From Branchiostoma belcheri (Eukaryota > Chordata > Leptocardii > Amphioxiformes > Branchiostomatidae): a stretch of 64,000 nt of DNA. How positions within the stretch are numbered: position 1 is the first letter of the stretch; every line of letters begins with the position of its first letter. Both the position numbers and the translations under genes were made by a program. The notes beneath the pieces were generated by a model. The model was not told the origin of the DNA. It ran no database searches and saw only the letters and a list, made by a program, of their open reading frames with translations. The stretch lies in assembly GCF_001625305.1 (NCBI RefSeq), contig NW_017803898.1, positions 1,359,813 to 1,423,812 of the forward strand, read 5' to 3'. Shown one piece after another: positions 54,880 to 64,000 of this stretch.

Positions 54880-56180
54880 AGCGAGACAAATTATATGAAC
54901 TTTCATCACTTCGACGACGTAATATTGAAACATTCTGACTAATGCATGATTTTTCTGAGAAATCTACGAGTTATTTACGCAAAAGCTGTATTGTGTGCAT
55001 TTATGTATGCAAATGATCGATATAAACAACATTACAATAGTAAGAATTTAAACTTATCTTTGGATAAAGTCAATACTAAGCACATCTACTTGTTTTTAAA
55101 CAGGGCCCAGAACTTTCAGAGCTAAGAACCCTAACCGCCAAGACCACCTTGCTCTTAACTTATCAATTTGGGGACCGAATTTCTTGCAATGTGATTTGTT
55201 GTGAATTGTGATGCAAGAGTACAGGTTTTCACCTTTGACCTGGCACGTACACGTATGCAAATATTAAACCGTCATTTACAGCATACCATGATGATAGTTA
55301 TGAAGTTTGATCTTGGTTCCATCTAATACAAAAAGAGGAACTCGCCATAAGTTTTCGGTGGATCTCGTCGACCTAGTCAGATGTATGATCCACTCTCTGA
55401 CTCTCCGGAAGTCAGAAATAGTCTCCACCAGACTCCTTTTGCAGGCTGAATAATCGTAGAAATCGGTCTAAAAATGGTATTAATAGGCCTGCAAAAGGAT
55501 TACGATTTATTCAGTCTGCAAAAGGAGTCTGGTGGAGACTATTTCCGACTTCCGGAGAGTCAGAGAGTGGATCACACATCTGAAGAGGGTTGAAAAAATC
55601 AACTGAAAATTTATGGTGAGTTCCCCTTTTTGTATTGGATGGAACCAAGCAAAAAAGATCAAACTTTATAACAATGATCATGATATGTTGTAAAATACGG
55701 TTTAATATTTGCATACGTGTACGTGTCAGGTCAAAGGTGACTAGACCCGTACTCTTGCATCACAATTACGAAGAAATTCGGTCCCAAAATCGATAAATTC
55801 AGAGCAAGGTGGTTTTCTGGTTAGGGTTCTTAGCTCTGAAAGTTCTGGGCCCTATTTAAAAATAACTGGATGTGTTAAATACTGACTTTATCCCAAGATA
55901 AGTTTAAATTCTTACTATTGTAATGTTGTTTATATCCAGCATTTGCATGCATAAATGCACACAATACAGCTTTTGCGTAAATAGCAGTGAGAATTGGATC
56001 TCAGAAATTGTATACATCAAAAAGCATGTTTCAGTATTGCATCACCGAAGTGATCAAATTTCATATAATTTGTCTCGCTCGAATTATTTGCAGCCTTTTC
56101 TGTTGGTTTCAGCAATCAGAGGTGCTTTGCGTATTGAGGCAGGCGTAAATCGACTAACGTCTTGTCCTTTTTTCGCGTTT
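54880..56180. other. Centre of the palindrome, no genes
   Basis: The only bases between the two divergent lectin genes apart from minisatellites. The arms meet at 55459-55500. It should hold the promoters. No clear motif recognised. Confidence 0.6.
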
Positions 56181-56184
56181 TGTT

Positions 56185-56600
56185 TGGTATAGGGCAAGCT
56201 TTTTCAGGAGTAGGTCGCGCTTTGTCTTGTTTAGGGCGCGTTTTGTCTGGTATACGTTAGTCTCTACCAGACTAACTACGCTGGCTATATATAGGAGAAT
56301 ATTTGCCGGGGGAGTTTGACCGCCTTGTAGGTTTGACTGGCCACGCGGAGGGAAACAAACTACCTCCCCGTGGCCGGACTCCCTTGGCCAATTTTACTCT
56401 CTTTTTTGCCGAATTCTACGATCCGTATTCCCGTAGAAAGGCCTTTTGGAGACTAGGTATACGTCGCGTTTTGTCTGGTGTAGGGCTCGACTTGTCTGGT
56501 ATAGGGCACGTTTTGACAGATGTAGTGCGCGGTTTGTCCGGTGTTGGACGTGTTTTGTCTGGTTTAGTTCGCGCTTTCTGGTTTAGGACGCGTTTTGCTG
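56185..56600. repeat. ~21-bp minisatellite, right arm
   Basis: Units like AGGGCGCGTTTTGTCTGGTGT, the inverse of 54365-54800, interrupted at ~56265-56460 by unrelated sequence. Confidence 0.85.
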
Positions 56601-56618
56601 TTCAAAACCCTGAACATC

Positions 56619-59600
56619 ATGTCGAGCTCGACCGGCAGGCAGCAGCAGCCCCAGACTGGAACTACAGGAGGTACGATGATTTAAATTTGACAGTTTTTTG
56701 AGTTTCAACCCTCCCTGCATTTGATCAGAAATTTTCCCTGCCCATTATGGGTCGATTAGTACGACCCTTTTTTGGTCATTTTTGTGTTTTCGTCTTAAAA
56801 ATTACTTTGAATTGTTAACTATTGTAATGTTTCTGTAGGTGCCACACCCACACAGCCAGAGCAGACTGATTGGAGGTCACTTGCGGACGCCGGTGCGAAT
56901 ATAGCCAACACTCTGTATAGCAGGGGAGGTAAGACTTTGGGGTCTTTTTGTCGGTACACAATGCACACCATTGTCACACCAAACTGTTACACTTTTAGTA
57001 CCAATGACAGTACCAGATAGGCTTTTTAGTACTAAGTACAGGATCAGAAAGCCTTTTTAGTACCAAGGACAGGACTAGGTAGACTTCGTAATTCTAACGG
57101 CCATGACTAGATATAGACTTTCTAGTTACTCTCCAAGCAGAGGTTGATGGTGGAAGGTCGTTTGCGTTTACATCTGGCCCTTTTTTGGGTGGGGAAATGG
57201 TTACAGACTGGCCAATTTGATACTGTCTTACCCCCACCAAAAGATCTGCTTGGAGATTATTTCTAGTACTAAGGGCAAGACCCTTCGTGTTTGTCCTGGA
57301 CATTGTACATATGCATGGCAGTCAGTTTTGGTGGCGTATTATATAAGCTGCAAATATACCCAACACTCTGTATAACAGTGCAGATAAAACTATAGAGTCT
57401 TTTTGTTGGTACACAATGCACACCATTATATTGTTGGCTACAGCCCCTATCAACATCGGTGTTTAAATGTTGCCCTTTTTCCCAAGTAGACGTCGGGGGA
57501 ATTTATTTGGTGTCTTGAACTTTTTTTGTCGCTCTCTTTTGATTGTATTCATTTTGGGGTAAATTCAATGAAAAATCTCAAAATTGTAAACAAACACTAT
57601 TTTAGTTCCGAGATGCAGAAATATATGTAAATTTATTTCGGGATTTCAGAATATTCAATGAGCTAGGAATGAAGGATTTTCCACGGGGGGGGGGAGGTTG
57701 AATAATGGTGTAACATAGAACCTTTTATCCGTGTCATCATTATGTAATGTGGCTTCTGCTTTAGTCACCTTGTCATAGTTAAGGTGGCCGTCGGTGGCGC
57801 AACGGTTAGAGCGTTGGACTCGGAACCAAGAGGCCCCGAGTTCGATACTCACCGTGGCCCGACGTTGTGCCCTTGGGAAAGGCACTTTACACGACTTCCC
57901 CACCATGTACGGTGGAGTGACGCCCACCGAGCCTCTTAGGCTAATCTGTCTGTCTGTGTGCCAAAAACACCTTACGGATTTGGTGCGCCGATGTGACAAC
58001 ATCTGCACATTGGCCACTGAGAGCCGTTAATTTTTTTTTTCATAGTTAAGGTAGTTAAGACATGATGGATATGATTATTAATATACACGTAGTTAACTAT
58101 TGTAATATGTTTATTTAGGTACTACACCCACGCAGCCGGAGCAGACAGATTGGAGGTCACTTGCGGACGCCGGTGCGAATATACCCAACACTTTGTACGC
58201 CTCCAGAGCAGGTAAGGCTTTACTACTAAAGGTTATTTTCGTCGCTAACGCTACGTATAGACCTAGGACAGGATCACATAGACTTTTAGTACCAAGGACA
58301 GGACTAGATAGACTTTTAGTACCAAGGGCAGGACCAGGTAGACTTTTAGTACCAAGTACAGGTCTTTTAGTACCAAGGTAGACTCTTTTAGTACCAGGTA
58401 GACTTTTTTTAGTACCAAAGACAGGGCCAGATAGACTTTTTTCAAGGACAGGACTAGATAGACCTAAACATTAGTTTAGAAAATTGTGGCATTTAGATTA
58501 TTAATTGGTATCTTTGATAATTAATTTGTATCTTTCAAATATGTAATCGTACCTTTTTATATATGCATTGCGTCTTTTAAATATGTATTCCATCTTTTAA
58601 ATATGTATTGTCACCTGTTCGCAGTTTGTAAACTTTTAGAGCGATTGTTTATGTCAACTTGTGAAATTTTTATATGTACATGAACTCGCAATTCAGCTCA
58701 TAAGCTGCGATGAGTTTGTATTCGCACAATAAACCATTCAATATACAGGACCAGATAGACTTTTAGTACCAAGGACAGGACCAGATAGACTTTTTGTACC
58801 AAGGACAGGACTAGATAGACCTTTTAGCACAAAGGTAAGGACCAGATAGACCTTTTAGCACCAAGGAAAGGACCAGATAGACTTTTAGTACCAAGGGCAG
58901 GACTAGATAGACATTTCAGTACCAAGGACAGGACCAGATAAACTTTTTAGTACAAGGACAGGACAAGATAGACTTTTCAGTACCAAGGACAGGACGAGAT
59001 AGACTTTTAGTACCAAGGATAGTACCAGATAGACTTTTCAGTACCAAGGACAGGACCAGATAGACTTTTTAGTACAAAGGACAGAACTTTGTAGTGCAAA
59101 GGACAGGACCAGATAGACAAATGACAGGACTTTTTAGCACCAAGGACAGGGCCAGATAGACATTTTAGTACCAAGGACAGGGCCAGATAGACATTTTAGT
59201 ACCAAGGACAGGGCCAGATAGACATTTTAGTACCAAGGGCAGGGCCAGATAGACTTTTAGTACCAAGGATAGGATTAGATAGACTTTTAGTACCAAGCGA
59301 AGGACCAGGTAGACTTTTTTTAGTACCAAAGACAGGACCAGATAGACTTTTTGTACCAAGGACAGGACTAGATAGACCTTTTAGCACAAAGGTAAGGACC
59401 AGATAGACCTTTTAGCACCAAGGAAAGGACCAGATAGACTTTTAGTACCAAGGACAGGACTAGATAGACATTTCAGTACCAAGGACAAGACAAGGCAGAC
59501 TTTTAGTACCAAGGAAAGGATCANNNNNNNNNNNNNNNNNNNNTTTTAGTACCAAAGACAGGGCCAGATAGACTTTTTTCAAGGACAGGACTAGATAGAC

Positions 59601-62600
59601 CTAAACATTAGTTTAGAAAATTGTGGCATTTAGATTATTAATTGGTATCTTTGATAATTAATTTGTATCTTTCAAATATGTAATCGTACCTTTTTATATA
59701 TGCATTGCGTCTTTTAAATATGTATTCCATCTTTTAAATATGTATTGTCACCTGTTCGCAGTTTGTAAACTTTTAGAGCGATTGTTTATGTCAACTTGTG
59801 AAATTTTTATATGTACATGAACTCGCAATTCAGCTCATAAGCTGCGATGAGTTTGTATTCGCACAATAAACCATTCAATATACAGGACCAGATAGACTTT
59901 TAGTACCAAGGACAGGACCAGATAGACTTTTTGTACCAAGGACAGGACTAGATAGACCTTTTAGCACAAAGGTAAGGACCAGATAGACCTTTTAGCACCA
60001 AGGAAAGGACCAGATAGACTTTTAGTACCAAGGACAGGACTAGATAGACATTTCAGTACCAAGGACAGGACCAGATAAACTTTTTAGTACAAGGACAGGA
60101 CAAGATAGACTTTTCAGTACCAAGGACAGGACGAGATAGACTTTTAGTACCAAGGATAGTACCAGATAGACTTTTCAGTACCAAGGACAGGACCAGATAG
60201 ACTTTTTAGTACAAAGGACAGAACTTTGTAGTGCAAAGGACAGGACCAGATAGACAAATGACAGGACTTTTTAGCACCAAGGACAGGGCCAGATAGACAT
60301 TTTAGTACCAAGGACAGGGCCAGATAGACATTTTAGTACCAAGGACAGGGCCAGATAGACATTTTAGTACCAAGGACAGGACCAGATAGACATTTTAGTA
60401 CCAAGGACAAGACAAGGCAGACTTTTAGTACCAAGGAAAGGATCAGATAGACTTTTAGTACCAAGGACAAGATCAGATAGACTTTTAAGTACCAGGGACA
60501 GGACCAGATAGACATTTAGGTGCCAAGGACAGGACCAGGTAGACCATCTGTTACCAACGACAGGACCAGATATACTCTTTAGTACAAGGACGGGGCCAGA
60601 TAGACTATGGGGTCTTTTTGTCGCTGGCGCTACGCATAGACCTTCCAACACCAAGGACAGAACCAGATAGATATCCGTGAATAGTTTCATTAGGTTGGTA
60701 AGACACTAAGTAATGAAACTCCTTTTACACAACCAAGTCTTTTCAATTATGACTGGTTCACATTGCATTGCAGCACAGGTGTCGCTTCTATAGATGTATT
60801 TCCCTGTAATCCTTTAGACTTTTAGTCCCAAAGACAGGACTAGATAGACGGTGATAGTAGATCTAGCACCAAGGACAGGACCAGATAGACATCCCCCTGG
60901 CCCAATTAGGGTTAACTCAAACGTGTTTCTTAGATGCGACTTACGATGAAGAAGCTAACAACATGTGGAAGAAATGTTGGGGCCTGTGCAAGAAGATGTG
61001 GCAAATCACCATCGTCGTGTTTGTCGTGGTCAATGCCATTATGCTGCCATATTTAGCAGGTTAGTTATCACTTTAGGCCACAGCAAGTAATTTTTATGGA
61101 TGACATCAGCGCGGGCATCAATTTTCACCTGATTTTGAAAAAAAGAAAGAAATTTTGTTGCCCTCTGACAGTGGTCAACATGCCGAAAATGGGCAAAGAT
61201 GTCTGTTGTTATGTCGGAAGGTGGATGGCAGATAACTATGAAGAGAGGAGACAAGAAAAGACTCTGATTTAATGTTTTGTTTCTTACTTTAATGCAGTCA
61301 TATGTGATGTTGGCTGTGTATATGTGATGTTCTGAATCAAAACCATTTGTACAATGCTTGAGTCAAAATTTTAAATGTAGGAACCTTGTTTTGTTCCGGC
61401 CGCTCGCATTAGATTTGAAGTCTGCGGAGGATGTCAACCATAAAATTTACTTGCTGTGGCCTTATGGAGAGAATGTGTTTTATTGCCTCAATGGAAAACG
61501 GAGGTATTTTTTGTCTGTGTTTCCACATGTTTGTGATTGAATTAAGTTAAGAAGGACTTTGTAGCTAGTTATGATATCTGGTGGTAGGTCTTGGGTAGGT
61601 CTTGGGTAGGTCTTGTAAAGACAAAGGTCAATGTGACATTTGCGCCTCCTGGTGATTCAAATTGGTAGTGCATTGGTTTTTGTCCTGGATATTGTAGGTG
61701 GTAGAATTTTTTGGTGGCGTATCATATACGTACACCACCCACCATATCTACTACCAAGAGATTTGGGCCTAATGTTTTTATAAAAGATGGATGGTCTGCT
61801 ACTAGATCTTCATGTGATCAAATTCAATAAAAATCATATATAATCTGCAGATTAAGTCACTCCAGTACCAGCATGTCTCTCATGGCGGACGCTGGAGCAT
61901 GCCATGCGAGGGCGATGTCTTTCTTATGTGCTTATAAACTTAGTGCGAGCTGTTCTTTTATAAACAGTTGTAAGCACCGTGAACTATGAAGAGATTTTCA
62001 AGCTGAACAGTAAGACTGGGAAGACTGAACTGCGTCTAGCTGAGCTAATCCGTAAGTAAAATAATGTAACAATCATTTCAGGATCATTTATTTTGTATAA
62101 CTTGTACTTTGCTATGATTATATTCATTACTAATGTTTCGTGGTAAAATTCTATGAGCTCCTGGAATCTTTGTCATGAAAATAAAACTATTCTTTTATAT
62201 CTTTCAGGATCGAATGGACTTCGGGGCCCTCCAGGGGAAATGGGACCAATAGGGCCGGCTGGTCCTCCCGGACCTCCAGCAAATATGGGACCGAAAGGGC
62301 CCGCTTGCCCTTGCTCTATTGGCCCTCCCGGTGAAAAGGGAACCACGGGGCCAGCCGGCCCTCCAGGAGAAAAGGGGGCCAGGGGGCCAGTCGGGCCTGT
62401 GTCTGTCGGGCCTCGTGGACCCCAAGCAAATATGGGGCCGATAGAGCCAGCTGGCCCTGGGCCTATCGGGCCTCCTGGCCCTCCTGGTAAAAAGGGGCCT
62501 ATGGGGCCGACTGGCCCTCCGGGAAAAAAGGGGTCCGTGGGGCCTTCAGGAGAAAAGGGAGCCACGGGGCCCGCTGGCCCTCCAGGAGAAGAGGGGCCCA

Positions 62601-63843
62601 TAGGGCCACCTGGTCCTTGGTCTGTTGGACCTCCTGGCCCACCTGGTGAAAAGGGGCCAGGGGGCCCGCTGGTCCTCCTGGAGAAAAGGGGCCCATAGGG
62701 CCCGCTTGGCCTGGGCCTATCGGGCCTCCTGGCCCTCCTGGTAAAAAGGGGGCCATGGGGCTAGCTGGCTCTTGCTCTGTTGGGCCCCCTGGCCCACCTG
62801 GTGAAAAGGGCTCCATAGGGCAGGCTTGCCCTGGGCCTATCATCCAGACATCCAGAAAAGGGGGTAATTACACATCCCTTTAGATCAAGACTTTTTTCCC
62901 ATTCTCAGAAGGAAAACATATTCTCAGTTTCCTCTTCCGTTCCAAAAACGCATAAGGTTAATGACCTGGACAGGACGTCTGTCACCATGGTAACCAGTGT
63001 TGTAGCAGACACCCTGTAGTATTGGATGTGTTTGAGAAAGAATAGACAGGGTAGTACTTTGTACGGCTAGACCATGTGAAGGTAAACATTATGCATTTGC
63101 TTCATCTTAAAGACATGAATATCTAACGACTAGAAAAATCACTCACATACTTTTTTTTTATTTATTCCAACATGTAATCACCAGACGTGGTGAGCTAAGT
63201 GAGGAAAGTCGTGTAAAGTGCCTTTCCCAAGGGCACAAGATCGGTGGCATGTCAGGACTCGAACCCAGGACTCTTAGTTCCGAGTCGCGCACTCTGCCGC
63301 TACGCCACACGACCCCACAATACTCACTCACATACTAACACGCTTATTTGTTTGTTTGTTTCGTTTTGTCCAGTGACTTGTCCATCTGATGGTTATGTAC
63401 AGTGGCGTGTAAAGTGTTACAAGCTCTTCACCACACCCAAAACCTTCAGCGAAGCAGTCGAGACCTGTCGGAAAGATAGTGGAGGCTGTGGTATCCTGGC
63501 CATGCCCCGAGACGAATATGCCAAAAAAACCTTATCAGGCTTGTTTAAAATTTTGGGCGTCGAAAAAGATAAGGTCACAACTCATTCTTACTGGATCGGC
63601 CTGCACTATCACAATGGATATGAAAGGCCTAGGTATATATATGCGGATGGGGCTGTGCTTGGGGATAGGGGCTACAATGCCTGGGGCCCTGGACAACCTA
63701 ACAGGAGGCATTTCTGCGTCATTGCTGACTACCCAGATGGAAAGTGGCGGAGCGTCCATTGCGACGCGAAACAACCCTTCTTCTGCCAGCACAACCCAGG
63801 TAATTCATACAATAAATTCTATTTGAGTAAAGAGACGCTTTAA
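56619..63843 (+). CDS. Transmembrane collagen/C-type lectin gene, right palindrome arm (one frameshift)
   Basis: Exons: 56619-56670, 56839-56928, 58119-58211, 60934-61059 (helix [17 protein letters not shown]), 61968-62051, 62208-62863 (collagen), 63374-63843 (lectin). All junctions are phase 1 except that the collagen exon is one base short: near 62649 GGTGAAAAGGGGCC lacks an A present in the left copy. Repairing that base would restore phase to the lectin exon, giving about 523 aa. Order: Gln-rich N-terminus, two 30-residue repeats ([15 protein letters not shown]), membrane helix ~98-118, stalk, Gly-X-Y ~149-367, lectin domain with [15 protein letters not shown] (QPN where EPN or QPD is usual), FFCQHN. 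Likely a cell-surface pattern-recognition or scavenger-type lectin if functional. The single-base loss may be a sequencing error. Confidence 0.75.
57000..57110. repeat. ~30-bp minisatellite patch, right arm
   Basis: Four units of the ACCAAGGACAGGACTAGATAGACTT type. Mirror of 53200-53350. Confidence 0.8.
57345..57395 (+). pseudogene. Relic third copy of the 30-residue cytoplasmic exon, right arm
   Basis: GCAAATATACCCAACACTCTGTATAACAGTGCAG, partial exon without acceptor. Mirror of 53090-53145. Confidence 0.6.
57783..58035 (+). mobile_element. tRNA-derived SINE, right arm
   Basis: GGTGGCGCAACGGTTAGAGCGTTGG, GAGTTCGATACTC, GTGCCCTTGGGAAAGGCACTTTACACGAC. Mirror of 52441-52685, so the insertion predates the palindrome. 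Confidence 0.8.
58407..59235. repeat. 829-bp block repeated almost exactly at 59544-60372
   Basis: Offset 1137. Apart from GGGCAG/GGACAG near 58897 I see essentially no differences, and the second copy starts exactly at the end of the N gap. This suggests contig-end overlap duplicated by assembly rather than biology. Confidence 0.85.
59524..59543. other. Assembly gap (20 N)
   Basis: In the expanded minisatellite, directly before the duplicated 829-bp block. Confidence 0.99.
60685..60812 (-). mobile_element. Family 4 fragment, core deleted
   Basis: GGTAAGACACTAAGTAATGAAACTCCTTTTACACAACC then ATGACTGGTTCACATTGCATTGCAGCACAG. The hammerhead-like centre is missing. Confidence 0.6.
61076..61461. 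mobile_element. PIF/Harbinger-like MITE with TTA target duplication
   Basis: Ends GGCCACAGCAAGTAATTTTTATGGATGACAT and the inverted CATAAAATTTACTTGCTGTGGCC. TTA at 61073-61075 and 61462-61464. It is absent from the mirrored place in the left arm (just after 51585), so it inserted after the palindrome formed. Confidence 0.8.
61480..61745. repeat. Family 3-like diverged element, right arm
   Basis: GCCTCAATGGAAAACGGAGGTATTTTTTGTCTGTG, GGTAGGTCTTGGGTAGGTCTTG, CAATGTGACATTTGCGCCTCCTGG. Mirror of 51060-51560. Confidence 0.5.
62868..63115 (+). repeat. Family 1 copy next to the collagen exon, right arm
   Basis: Mirror of 49615-49900: GAAGGAAAACATATTC, GGTTAATGACCTGGACAGGACG, CACCATGGTAACCAGTG, AACATTATGCATTTGC. 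It begins about 5-20 bp after the collagen exon. Confidence 0.7.
63185..63315 (-). mobile_element. tRNA-derived SINE, second subfamily, in the last lectin intron
   Basis: Minus strand: GGGTCGTGTGGCGTAGCGGCAGAGTGCG, GGGTTCGAGTCCTGACATGCCACC, CTTGTGCCCTTGGGAAAGGCACTTTACACGAC. It is absent from the left arm at the matching place (~49560). Confidence 0.75.
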
Positions 63844-63985
63844 ACAAGCAGGTCTTTTATTCAGCCGACGTTTCGGTGACCGTCTGTGCTTCCTCAGGCA
63901 ATTCTGACTGGTTCACATTGCACTGCAGCACAGGTGTCGCTGCTAGCTACAGATGCAAACACATATCACAAATGTTTAAAGTTAA
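63815..63985 (-). mobile_element. Family 4 element at the lectin 3' end, right arm
   Basis: Mirror of 48915-49095. The core is damaged (GACCGTCTGTGCTTCCTCAG). It overlaps the end of the right lectin ORF, with AATAAA at ~63809 just before. Confidence 0.6.
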
Positions 63986-64000
63986 AGCTTTTGTTCCAAA

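Larger units (their letters stand above)
58255..60665. repeat. ~30-bp minisatellite, greatly expanded in the right arm
   Basis: Units ACCAAGGACAGGACCAGATAGACTTTTAGT, about 60 copies, with a ~300-bp non-repeat island (58460-58745, repeated at 59598-59885) ending in AATAAACCATTCAATATACAGG. It includes the N gap. The left arm has only ~450 bp of this repeat. Confidence 0.95.
48912..64000. repeat. Large palindrome (inverted duplication), centre ~55480
   Basis: Left arm 48912-55458 and right arm 55501-64000 are inverted copies with a ~42-bp spacer. Matching landmarks: central AGTCTGGTGGAGACTATTTC, AAGTTCTGGGCCCTATTTAA (55100/55850), CAAAACGCGCCCT minisatellites, the tRNA-derived SINEs (52441/57783), all lectin-gene exons, and the end words GGAACAAAAG (48920) against CTTTTGTTCC (63989). 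The right arm continues past the window. It is longer mainly through minisatellite growth at 58255-60665. Confidence 0.92.

Noticed and set aside
57655-58017. 120-codon minus-strand ORF (and 52567-52806 plus)
   Set aside because: Both are translations of the tRNA-derived SINE.
58255-60665. CRISPR-like array appearance of the 30-bp repeats
   Set aside because: There are no unique equal-length spacers and the units are contiguous in a eukaryotic sequence, so it is a minisatellite.

Overview
This is a stretch of animal nuclear DNA. The genes are split by phase-consistent GT-AG introns, tRNA-Tyr copies carry an intron, polyadenylation signals follow stop codons, and most of the sequence between exons is transposon debris. 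The gene content (BTB-Kelch paralogues, Death/TIR and Roc-COR signalling proteins, a transmembrane collagen/C-type lectin) and the repeats (CR1/L2-like retrotransposon tails, tRNA-derived SINEs, many MITEs) suggest an invertebrate deuterostome, most likely a lancelet (Branchiostoma). The species is inferred, not proven. Three 20-N assembly gaps lie at 559-578, 45990-46009 and 59524-59543.

Layout. 1-29.1 kb holds four genes in mirror symmetry. A BTB-Kelch gene (minus, exons 1-4053, cut by the window edge) and a 16-exon gene (minus, 5414-19796) face a three-exon gene (plus, 21350-22729) and a second BTB-Kelch gene (plus, 25129-29099). I joined the 16-exon gene by hand. Every exon phase matches, and it gives an uninterrupted 1202-residue protein ordered Death, Roc GTPase, COR, ZU5, UPA, Death. 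Its head-to-head neighbour encodes Death-TIR. The Death domains of the two genes are clearly related, and the start codons are about 1.55 kb apart. This pair looks like a co-regulated innate-immune or cell-death signalling module and is the most interesting object in the window.

29.1-48.7 kb holds PET100 (cytochrome c oxidase assembly, minus), four tRNA-Tyr(GTA) and two tRNA-Thr(TGT) genes, a complete eight-exon steryl-sulfatase/arylsulfatase-type gene (575 residues, minus, 34079-39317), a complete six-exon cytosolic sulfotransferase (284 residues, plus, 39798-43749) and a truncated sulfotransferase pseudogene (46421-47147). The sulfatase and sulfotransferase genes are divergent neighbours with starts about 480 bp apart. 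They encode opposite chemistries, removal and addition of sulfate.

48.9-64.0 kb is one large palindrome centred near 55480. Each arm carries a copy of a type II transmembrane gene with a short cytoplasmic region, one membrane helix, a Gly-X-Y collagen stalk and a C-type lectin domain, transcribed outward. The collagen stalks are nearly identical and the lectin domains have diverged strongly. Each copy has at least one reading-frame break. The right arm is longer because a roughly 30-bp minisatellite has expanded, partly in a block repeated across an assembly gap.

Repeats recurring across the window include a MITE-like family carrying a perfect IR-1 nuclear-receptor site, a PIF/Harbinger-like MITE with TWA target duplications, a family ending in a TACCTCCATGAAA hairpin, and elements with hammerhead-ribozyme-like cores.
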